A stretch of 64,000 nt of DNA, taken from assembly GCF_021223605.1 (NCBI RefSeq), contig NZ_CP075175.1, positions 4,729,501-4,793,500 of the forward strand. Direction: 5' to 3'. The DNA comes from Paenibacillus sp. 481. Its GTDB lineage: Bacteria > Bacillota > Bacilli > Paenibacillales > Paenibacillaceae. Under the pieces are notes generated by a model, which saw only the letters and a list, made by a program, of their open reading frames with translations, was not told the DNA's origin and made no database searches. A program made the position numbers and the translations under genes. This document shows positions 36,393 to 44,232 of the stretch, one piece after another. Each line of letters begins with the position of its first letter. Position 1 is the first letter of the stretch.

Positions 36393-39326
36393 ATGGCGAA
36401 GCATACGCCGATGATAGAGCAATATTTGGCGATCAAAGAAAAAGCGAAGGACGCATTTTTATTTTTCCGTCTAGGCGATTTTTATGAACTATTTTTTGAA
36501 GATGCGATACTTGCGTCACGCGAACTTGAAATTACGTTAACAGGCCGCGAAGGAGGCGGTGTTGAGCGCATTCCGATGTGTGGCGTTCCACACCATTCCG
36601 CGGAAAATTATATTCAACGACTCATTGAAAAGGGCTACAAAGTTGCGATTTGCGAACAAGTAGAGGACCCTGCTACGGCAAAAGGCGTCGTGAAGCGCGA
36701 TATTGTGCGCATCGTTACGCCTGGAACCGTGATGGAAGGCAAGACGATTGACGATAAATCGAATCGTTATTTGTTATGTTTGACTGAGACAAAAGGGCTG
36801 TATGCTTTAGCAGCCTGTGATTTGTCGACAGGGGAAATGGTGGTCAGCTCGGCTCAGGCAGATCCGGCTTGGTTGTTGGATGAGTTGAACGTGTATATGC
36901 CGTCAGAAATTATCGGTCACGAAGCGCTGCTTGAGCAAGCGAAGCCATTTACGAAAGCGTGGAGTAAGGCGGTGTTGTTCACCACTTGGTCTGGTCGTGC
37001 TGACGATCTTGTACGTCAACAATTCGGTGACTCCACTTGGGCGCGGCTTGATGAAGAACGTCAGGCTGCCATTAGCGTGATGATGGATTATTTGCGCGAA
37101 ACACAGAAACGTTCGCTCGGGCAATTGACGACGGTTCGCAGCTATGAACCCGATCAATTTCTCGTTCTTGATCCGTTCACTCGTCGCAACTTGGAACTAA
37201 CTGAAACCGTACGTGAGCGAGCGAAAAAAGGCTCGCTGCTATGGCTGCTGGACAAGACAGAAACGTCCATGGGCGCACGTTTATTGCGTCGTTGGATCGA
37301 CAAGCCGTTACTGAATCGCAATGCGGTTGAAGCGCGTCTTGAAGCGGTAGATACGTTGTATAATCAGCTCATTTGGCGTGAAGAAATACGTGAGCAGTTG
37401 GCGGCTATCTATGACTTGGAGCGACTCGTAGGGCGTATTGCGTTTGGTTCGGCAAATGGCCGCGATCTCGTCGCTTTAAAAGCCTCTTTGCTGCGCGTCC
37501 CTGCGCTGAAAGAGTTATGTGCGAATACGTCGTCTAGCACATTGCGTAAACGTGTCGAACAGCTAGATGATTGTGGAGATGTGGCGGAGTGGATCGAGGC
37601 CTCCATTATGGATGAAGCGCCTGTGTCGGTTCGCGATGGAGGACTAATTAAGCCGGGTTGCGACGCCTATTTGGATCAGTTGCGTGAAGCGAGCGTGAAC
37701 GGAAAACGTTGGATTGCGGAGTTGGAGCGGAAAGAACGTGAAGCTACAGGCGTCAAATCGTTGAAAATCGGCTACAACAAAGTGTTCGGCTATTATATTG
37801 AAGTAACACGGGCTAACTTGCAGTCGCTGCCGGAGGGACGGTACGAGCGTAAGCAAACATTGGCGAATGCGGAACGTTTCGTAACGCCGGAGCTGAAAGA
37901 GAAAGAAGCGCTTATTTTGGAAGCCGAAGATAAAATGGTCGGCTTGGAATATGAGTTATTTTCAGCGCTTCGTCAGCGGATCGCTGACCAGATTCGACGC
38001 TTGCAGTCGTTGGCGGAAGCGATCGCCGAGGTTGACGTTTACCAGTCGTTGGCGGCTGTCAGTGCTACGCATCGTTTTGTGAAGCCACAGTTGACCGATC
38101 GATATGACATTCATATTGATGGCGGGCGCCATCCAGTCGTTGAGGCGGTAATGGAGAACGGTTCATTTATGGCCAACGACACGCTGCTCACCGAGCATGA
38201 GGCTGCCATGATGCTTATTACGGGGCCAAATATGGCCGGTAAAAGCACCTACATGCGCCAAGTAGCTCTGATTTGCATCATGGCGCAAATCGGTTGCTTT
38301 GTACCAGCAGAACGGGCTGTGCTATCTCTAACTGATCGTATCTTTACGCGAATTGGAGCTGCCGATGATCTGATAGGCGGACAAAGCACGTTCATGGTTG
38401 AAATGATGGATATTCAGGTGATGACGGCTAATGCAACGCCACGCAGCTTAGTTATCATTGATGAGCTTGGTCGGGGAACGTCAACGAGTGAGGGGATGTC
38501 CATTGCGCAGGCCGTTATTGAATACGTTCACGACAGCATTGGCTGTAAAGCGCTAGTTTCGACTCATTTTCATGAGTTAGCGCATTTGGAAAATCGTTTG
38601 CCACGTTTGCGAAATGTGTGCATGGCTGTGCAGGAAAGCGGCAACGATGTCACCTTTTTGCGCAAGCTTATTCCAGGTGCGGCAAGTACAAGCTACGGTA
38701 TTTATTGCGCACGGTTGGCTGGATTACCGAATACGATTATCGACCGGGCTTATTCACTGCTAACTCATTACGAGCAGGCGGTACCACAATATAATGAGCC
38801 TGTCGAGCAATCGGTGCTGCCTGCTTCAAGTTCTTCTCGTTCGCAAGATGAAATGAACGGTGGGTTAATAGCAAGCGAGCACACAGCTTTAGCTAACAAT
38901 GATGAGCTGCTCAGCATTGGCCAGCAGCCTGCGCACAGCGGGGCCAGCGAGGCCCCTATCGAGCAGTTGTCACTGTTCGGGTGGAGTGAATCTGCCCCAA
39001 CTGCACAGGCCGTGGCAGAGCGTAAAGAAGATAGCTCAGCGCTTGCGCCTGCAAATGTAGGGCAATCCGCGCAGTCATTACGAGCAGATCACGCGGCTCA
39101 CACCGATCTTGCGAATTATGCAGGTCACGATGATCAAGCAGCTCAAGCAGGTCGCGTAGATCATGCGAAACAGTCGGAGCATCCGCTTCAACCTGTCATC
39201 GATGAACAGACACGTATGTTGTTGTCGAAGCTGCAAGAAGTAGATGTGATGTCGCTAACACCGTTGGAAGCGATGAACAAGCTGCATGAGTTAATGAAGC
39301 AGGCACGTAAAGTTAAGTTAGATTAG
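36393..39326 (+). CDS. mutS: DNA mismatch repair protein MutS
   Basis: MutS recognises mismatches and recruits MutL. The mismatch-binding Phe is in LFFRLGDFYELFFEDA, Walker A is TGPNMAGKST (near residue 610), followed by IGAADDLIGGQSTFMVEM and Walker B IDELGRGTSTSEG. I start at ATG 36393 after GGAGGGTG; the longer frame overlaps the upstream gene. The 977 residues exceed the usual ~850-900. The excess is a low-complexity Ala/Gln/His/Asp-rich insertion (about residues 810-935) between the ATPase and the C-terminal helical domain (LSKLQEVDVMSLTPLEAMN). Confidence 0.96.
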   Translation: MAKHTPMIEQYLAIKEKAKDAFLFFRLGDFYELFFEDAILASRELEITLTGREGGGVERIPMCGVPHHSAENYIQRLIEKGYKVAICEQVEDPATAKGVVKRDIVRIVTPGTVMEGKTIDDKSNRYLLCLTETKGLYALAACDLSTGEMVVSSAQADPAWLLDELNVYMPSEIIGHEALLEQAKPFTKAWSKAVLFTTWSGRADDLVRQQFGDSTWARLDEERQAAISVMMDYLRETQKRSLGQLTTVRSYEPDQFLVLDPFTRRNLELTETVRERAKKGSLLWLLDKTETSMGARLLRRWIDKPLLNRNAVEARLEAVDTLYNQLIWREEIREQLAAIYDLERLVGRIAFGSANGRDLVALKASLLRVPALKELCANTSSSTLRKRVEQLDDCGDVAEWIEASIMDEAPVSVRDGGLIKPGCDAYLDQLREASVNGKRWIAELERKEREATGVKSLKIGYNKVFGYYIEVTRANLQSLPEGRYERKQTLANAERFVTPELKEKEALILEAEDKMVGLEYELFSALRQRIADQIRRLQSLAEAIAEVDVYQSLAAVSATHRFVKPQLTDRYDIHIDGGRHPVVEAVMENGSFMANDTLLTEHEAAMMLITGPNMAGKSTYMRQVALICIMAQIGCFVPAERAVLSLTDRIFTRIGAADDLIGGQSTFMVEMMDIQVMTANATPRSLVIIDELGRGTSTSEGMSIAQAVIEYVHDSIGCKALVSTHFHELAHLENRLPRLRNVCMAVQESGNDVTFLRKLIPGAASTSYGIYCARLAGLPNTIIDRAYSLLTHYEQAVPQYNEPVEQSVLPASSSSRSQDEMNGGLIASEHTALANNDELLSIGQQPAHSGASEAPIEQLSLFGWSESAPTAQAVAERKEDSSALAPANVGQSAQSLRADHAAHTDLANYAGHDDQAAQAGRVDHAKQSEHPLQPVIDEQTRMLLSKLQEVDVMSLTPLEAMNKLHELMKQARKVKLD

Positions 39327-39573
39327 GTTAGCGGGATGGCGTTGGATTGATTTGGTTCGGCTCGGATCAATCCGGTTATGCTTTAGTACGTATTTTGATT
39401 AAAGTCTTTCGGACAATGTCCTTAGTAAGTGGATATTCTCACGCGCATGTCTTTCAAATGGTGGACACAATTGCTATAAGTAGATAGGCGTCATGCTACT
39501 ACGGGAATCGCATATGTAGTGTGTTAGAGTGGGTGTTGCGCTATATGTAGTTGATATGTGCTGTAAGTTGGTT

Positions 39574-39627
39574 ATGGACACATACCTTATTGATGTCCAC
39601 ATGGACACATACCTTATTGATGTCCAC
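39574..39627. repeat. Perfect 27-bp tandem duplication, each unit a small hairpin
   Basis: Two identical units (39574-39600 and 39601-39627) begin ATGGACACATACC and end ATGTCCAC, so each can fold through TGGACA/TGTCCA. They lie in the 402-bp mutS-mutL gap, which otherwise shows only a further GGACAATGTCC dyad near 39412 and the mutL ribosome site. Confidence 0.85.
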
Positions 39628-39728
39628 CTTTGTATAGACTTCGTTGTCTTTTTCCACTGATGAAGAACAGGAACGGTCCTTATTTAATATTAGGTAACGA
39701 AAAATAGCTTATTGAGGAGGGAATAACG

Positions 39729-41930
39729 TTGGCCATCATACAAGTGTTGGACGAGCATATTGCAAACCAAATCGCGGCCGGGGAGGTGGTGGAACGTCCC
39801 GCCTCAGTCGTAAAAGAGCTTGTTGAAAATGCTATTGATGCAGGCAGTACGCGGATCGATGTCACCATCGAAGAAGGCGGATTGCAGCTGATTCGGGTCA
39901 AAGATAATGGCTCGGGCATTGAGGTGGATGATGTTGAAACCGCATTTCTACGCCATGCGACGAGCAAGATTCGCGCGACTAAAGATTTATTTGCGATTCG
40001 TAGTCTCGGCTTTCGTGGCGAGGCTTTGCCGAGTATTGCCGCTGTTGCCAAGGTAGAACTGCTCACATCTGCCACGTCCGACGGATTAGGGCGCCGCTTC
40101 GTGATCGAAGGTGGGCACGTCGTTGCAAATGAGGCTGCACAAGCGATGCAAGGTACGCAATTTACAGTGCGTGAGTTGTTTTTTAATACACCTGCACGTT
40201 TAAAATATATGAAGACGATACAGACTGAATTGGGTCATATTTCTGATTTAATTTATCGGCTAGCTTTATCATATCCGAATATTGCTTTTACGTTGAAACA
40301 TAATGACAACAACTTGTTACAGACGATTGGCAACGGTGATTTACAGCAAGTCATCGCGGCTATTTACGGTGTGCATACCGCTAAAGCAATGATCAAATTA
40401 AACGCTGACCATTTGGATTTTCAATTGGAAGGCTACGTGGGTAAACCTGAACTAACGCGCTCTAATCGAAATGCGATGTCTTGGTTCGTTAACGGTCGCT
40501 ATGTACGTAGTTTCACTTTGAATCAAGCTGTTATGAAAGCGTACCATACTTTGTTGCCTATTAATCGCTATCCAATTATCGTCGTACATGTTAAGATGCA
40601 TCCATCCTTAGTCGATGTCAATGTTCATCCGGCCAAGATGGAAGTACGGTTTAGTAAAGAAACGGAGCTAAGCGCTTTTGTGGAGGAAGCGGTACGTGCC
40701 ATCGTTCAGTCCCAGCAGCTTATTCCACAAGTGGCGACAACGCCTAACCAAGCTAAAATAAGTACATTTGTGCAACAGACTGAGCTGCAATGGATGACAG
40801 CAGCTGATGCGAGCGGGGAAGTACTCACGCCAAGAGGCTCACTGATGGCACAAGCGTCAGATGCGGTACAGGCCTCAGATGAGAGGCGTGCACAACAGGC
40901 AGATGTCGAAATATTGAATAAACGGTCGCTTGAAAAATACGAACAAGGGCAGTTGGCGACAAATTTTGCGCAACCAAATGTGACATCATCCGACAGGGGC
41001 GACACAAGCGGTACAGCTGCTAAATACGGGCAAAAAGAATCGAATGTTAGTGGTACACGAGAGCGTGTCGAATATAGGGAGCAACGTCAGGATGTGAGTC
41101 ATGGCGTGACTAAGGAACCTGTTCATCCAACGACAGCACTAGATAGGCCTATGTTCGTTAGAGAGAGTGAAATTCATAAAGATGCTCCAATTCAATCTCA
41201 TCCAAGTCAATCTCATATTAAAGAAAATGTAAATGGAAAATCAGACTCAGCTGCTCGTAGTGGTAACCCATCCATCAAGCGGGAAGGTCTCTCCAACGCA
41301 TCCAATTGGAAAGAATGGATGCGAACAGAACAGGATACGCAGTTGCCGCCTTTTCCTGCGTTATCGTATATTGGCCAGTTACACGGTACTTATTTAATCG
41401 CGAACAATGAGGAAGGTTTGTACCTGATTGACCAGCATGCTGCGCATGAACGAATTAATTATGAGTACTATTTTGAACAATTTGGCAAGCCAGCAGACGC
41501 TATACAGGAGCTGTTGCTCCCATTGACATTGGAATTTACGCCTGCGGAAGCTGCTCGCATTCGTGACCGAATGGCATTTTTAGAGCAGGCTGGATTAATA
41601 TTAGAACCTTTTGGTGGACAGACGTTTCTTGTACGGGCTCATCCGTATTGGTTCCCAAAAGGGGATGAATTGTCTGTCATTCAAGAAATGACGGACTGGG
41701 TGCTGAATGAGAAGGCACCTGACATTGCTAAAATGCGTGAAGCATCAGCCATTATGTGCTCTTGCAAAGCTTCTATTAAAGCCAATCAACGATTGTCTGC
41801 ATTGGAGGCAGAAACGTTGCTGGCGCGCTTGGGCAAATGTTATCAGCCTTATACATGCCCACATGGAAGACCGATTGTCGTTAAATTTACGACACACGAT
41901 CTGGAAAAAATGTTTAAACGTATTATGTAA
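39729..41930 (+). CDS. mutL: DNA mismatch repair protein MutL
   Basis: MutL is the GHKL ATPase and nicking endonuclease of mismatch repair. N-terminal motifs are ELVENAIDAGST, DNGSGI, FRGEALPSI and FFNTPARLKYMK; NVHPAKMEVRF closes the ATPase half. The C-terminal endonuclease motifs are complete: DQHAAHERINYEYYF, SCKASIKANQRL, and CPHGRP. The linker between them (about residues 340-530) is long, Gln/Ser/Asp-rich, and takes the protein to 733 residues against ~630 in Bacillus. The start is TTG 39729 after GAGGAGGG. Confidence 0.96.
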   Translation: MAIIQVLDEHIANQIAAGEVVERPASVVKELVENAIDAGSTRIDVTIEEGGLQLIRVKDNGSGIEVDDVETAFLRHATSKIRATKDLFAIRSLGFRGEALPSIAAVAKVELLTSATSDGLGRRFVIEGGHVVANEAAQAMQGTQFTVRELFFNTPARLKYMKTIQTELGHISDLIYRLALSYPNIAFTLKHNDNNLLQTIGNGDLQQVIAAIYGVHTAKAMIKLNADHLDFQLEGYVGKPELTRSNRNAMSWFVNGRYVRSFTLNQAVMKAYHTLLPINRYPIIVVHVKMHPSLVDVNVHPAKMEVRFSKETELSAFVEEAVRAIVQSQQLIPQVATTPNQAKISTFVQQTELQWMTAADASGEVLTPRGSLMAQASDAVQASDERRAQQADVEILNKRSLEKYEQGQLATNFAQPNVTSSDRGDTSGTAAKYGQKESNVSGTRERVEYREQRQDVSHGVTKEPVHPTTALDRPMFVRESEIHKDAPIQSHPSQSHIKENVNGKSDSAARSGNPSIKREGLSNASNWKEWMRTEQDTQLPPFPALSYIGQLHGTYLIANNEEGLYLIDQHAAHERINYEYYFEQFGKPADAIQELLLPLTLEFTPAEAARIRDRMAFLEQAGLILEPFGGQTFLVRAHPYWFPKGDELSVIQEMTDWVLNEKAPDIAKMREASAIMCSCKASIKANQRLSALEAETLLARLGKCYQPYTCPHGRPIVVKFTTHDLEKMFKRIM

Positions 41931-42004
41931 CACCAATGTGATAGGTAGAATTGCGATGCAGATTTGTATTTCGCTTTCTTCCCCGTATATAATGAGGAGG
42001 AACT

Positions 42005-42796
42005 ATGATAATTACGACGGGTGATGCCACATCACCGCACATCATCGAGCAAGCACGGCAATTGGCGGTGGAGCTTGGATACCCATTTTTGGAAAGAGGC
42101 AACGACTCGCTGCCAAGAATGCAGCGAAAGTATGCAGATGATGAATTTTTAGTCTTGTCAAATGCTGGCGCGCGCTTTAAGAAGCTCAATAAGGCGGATA
42201 TTACGTACCATCCGAGCATGGCATATTTACGAGCTAAACGATTGCTATCCGGTGAAAGCGACCCGATGATCGAAGCTTCGGGCGTACAACCAGGCGATAC
42301 CGTGCTAGATTGCACGGCAGGTCTTGGGTCTGACGCACTTGTATTTGCGGTAGCAGTCGGAGAGTCTGGTTCCGTGACCGCGGTCGAAAGCGAGCATTCG
42401 CTTTATGCGGTCGTTCATATGGGACTACAGCTATATGAGACGGAGAATGAAATTGTCAGTCAAGCAATGAAACGGATTGAAATGCGATATGCGCATCATG
42501 GAGAATTGTTAGCATCGTTACCTGATCGTTCGTTCGATGTTGTATATTTTGACCCTATGTTTCGTTCACCCGTGGAAGAGTCCAGCTCGATCAATCCATT
42601 GCGAGTATTGGCGAATCATGACGCTTTAGCGCATGATGTCATTGCGGAGGCTTGTCGTGTAGCACGCAAATCCGTTGTGATGAAAGAGCTGAGATATAGC
42701 AAAGAATTTGCACGACTTGGATTTACACGGCTTGTGCGAACGGGTTCAAAATTGGCTTATGGAGTGATTGAAATTGCCGACAACAACAGTGAATAA
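42005..42796 (+). CDS. Class I SAM-dependent methyltransferase (RsmJ-like)
   Basis: The product has 263 residues. Motif I is VLDCTAGLGSDALVFA, motif II AVESEHSLYAVV, and motif IV VVYFDPMF. The overall arrangement, including the N-terminal GYPFLERGNDSL segment, matches RsmJ-type 16S rRNA guanine-N2 methyltransferases; the exact target is inferred. GAGGAGGA precedes the ATG. The 3' end overlaps the start region of miaA, so the genes are coupled. Confidence 0.82.
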   Translation: MIITTGDATSPHIIEQARQLAVELGYPFLERGNDSLPRMQRKYADDEFLVLSNAGARFKKLNKADITYHPSMAYLRAKRLLSGESDPMIEASGVQPGDTVLDCTAGLGSDALVFAVAVGESGSVTAVESEHSLYAVVHMGLQLYETENEIVSQAMKRIEMRYAHHGELLASLPDRSFDVVYFDPMFRSPVEESSSINPLRVLANHDALAHDVIAEACRVARKSVVMKELRYSKEFARLGFTRLVRTGSKLAYGVIEIADNNSE

Positions 42797-43727
42797 ACCG
42801 AGACTGCTTGTGCTCGTAGGACCGACTGCTGTCGGCAAAACGAAGTTAAGTTTGGAAATGGCTAAAGCGTTTAACTGTGACATCATATCAGGAGACAGTA
42901 TGCAGGTGTATCGTGGGATGGATATTGGCTCAGCAAAGTTGCCGGAACAAGAGCGAGAAGGCGTTCCTCATTATCTTATGGACATTCATGATCCGGACGA
43001 ACCTTTTTCCGTCGCTGAGTTTCAAGACCATTGTCGACAACTTATACCAGATATTTCAGCGCAGGGGCGTCTCCCCTTTATCGTTGGAGGCACAGGGCTT
43101 TATGTAGAATCTGTTTGTTATGGATATGAATTTAGTGAAAGTGGTGCAGATGAACCATTTCGACATGAAATGACGGCATTTGCAGCGCAATACGGAGCAG
43201 ACGCATTGCATGCCAAATTGGCAGAGGTAGACCCTGAATCTGCTCAACGATTGCATCCGAACGACCAACGACGCATTATTCGAGCTCTGGAAATATTTCG
43301 TCTAACCGGAACGAAAATGTCCGCACAATTAGCCGCACAACAGCGTGAGGCCGTGTATGATTTGTGCATCATCGGTTTGACAATGGACAGGCAAATGCTT
43401 TATAAACGAATAGAGGCGCGTATTGATATTATGTTAGAGCAAGGCTTGATTGATGAAGTTCGCCAATTGCTTGATCGCGGCTACACCCGTGAACTTGTAT
43501 CCATGCAGGGGCTGGGATATAAGGAGATTGCGGCATATTTGGACGGAGAATGGTCATTGGAAGCGGCTGTGGAGCGTCTAAAGCGCGATACGCGTCGTTT
43601 TGCGAAACGCCAGCTTTCTTGGTTCCGTCATATGAAAGATATTGAGTGGGTCGACGTGACGCAAGTTGAGCAACACGAACAACATTTCTCACAAATTTGT
43701 AGTATCGTAGCAGGAAAGTTTCGGTAA
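42774..43727 (+). CDS. miaA: tRNA dimethylallyltransferase
   Basis: MiaA adds a dimethylallyl group to A37 of tRNAs reading UNN codons. The P-loop VLVGPTAVGKTKLS, SGDSMQVYRGMDIGSAKL, HYLMDIHDP and IVGGTGLYVES are all present. The start is ambiguous. GGAG at 42761 suits TTG 42774 (nine bases), giving 317 residues; TTG 42768 and GTG 42792 are alternatives. It overlaps the methyltransferase gene and precedes hfq, as in Bacillus. Confidence 0.95.
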   Translation: MPTTTVNKPRLLVLVGPTAVGKTKLSLEMAKAFNCDIISGDSMQVYRGMDIGSAKLPEQEREGVPHYLMDIHDPDEPFSVAEFQDHCRQLIPDISAQGRLPFIVGGTGLYVESVCYGYEFSESGADEPFRHEMTAFAAQYGADALHAKLAEVDPESAQRLHPNDQRRIIRALEIFRLTGTKMSAQLAAQQREAVYDLCIIGLTMDRQMLYKRIEARIDIMLEQGLIDEVRQLLDRGYTRELVSMQGLGYKEIAAYLDGEWSLEAAVERLKRDTRRFAKRQLSWFRHMKDIEWVDVTQVEQHEQHFSQICSIVAGKFR

Positions 43728-43777
43728 GAGGTTGAATATATTTCAACACAATCTCATGATTATTGGGGGTACGGACG

Positions 43778-44020
43778 ATGAATAAATCTATTAATATCCA
43801 AGATACGTTCTTGAACCAATTGCGCAAGGAAAGCATTCCAGTCACGGTCTACTTAACGAACGGGTTCCAAATCCGCGGTGTTATCCGCGCGTTTGACAAT
43901 TTCACAATCGTCATTGATAGTGACGGACGTCAGCAGATGGTGTACAAACATGCTATCTCAACGTTCACACCTCAACGGAACGTATCCCTGATGCAGCAAG
44001 AACACCAGAACGAAGCTTAA
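43778..44020 (+). CDS. hfq: RNA chaperone Hfq
   Basis: This 80-residue Sm-fold protein shows both Sm motifs: [20 protein letters not shown] with [13 protein letters not shown], and [12 protein letters not shown] with the KH RNA-binding residues. Hfq hexamers help small RNAs pair with mRNAs. ATG 43778 follows GGGGGT. The conserved miaA-hfq order supports the call. Confidence 0.96.
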   Translation: MNKSINIQDTFLNQLRKESIPVTVYLTNGFQIRGVIRAFDNFTIVIDSDGRQQMVYKHAISTFTPQRNVSLMQQEHQNEA

Positions 44021-44102
44021 TATCGAAATGTAAAAATTGGGGTGGGGCAGAAGGTGAAACTTTTTGCCCCCCTTGCACGTCTAATGGGATAGCGCAGCTG
44101 CT

Positions 44103-44128
44103 GAACAACCTTGAAGGGTTGTTCTTTT
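44103..44128 (+). terminator. Terminator after hfq
   Basis: GAACAACC and GGTTGTTC form an 8-bp perfect stem with a 6-base loop followed by TTTT. It lies about 80 bp after the hfq stop. Confidence 0.75.
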
Positions 44129-44232
44129 CATTGTGAGTCTTATTGAAATAGAAATAGACCGCTGTTCAATGATACTGTAATAAAACACATCATACAGAGA
44201 GAGGTTCAGTCTGGAAAAGGGAGTCGGTTAGA

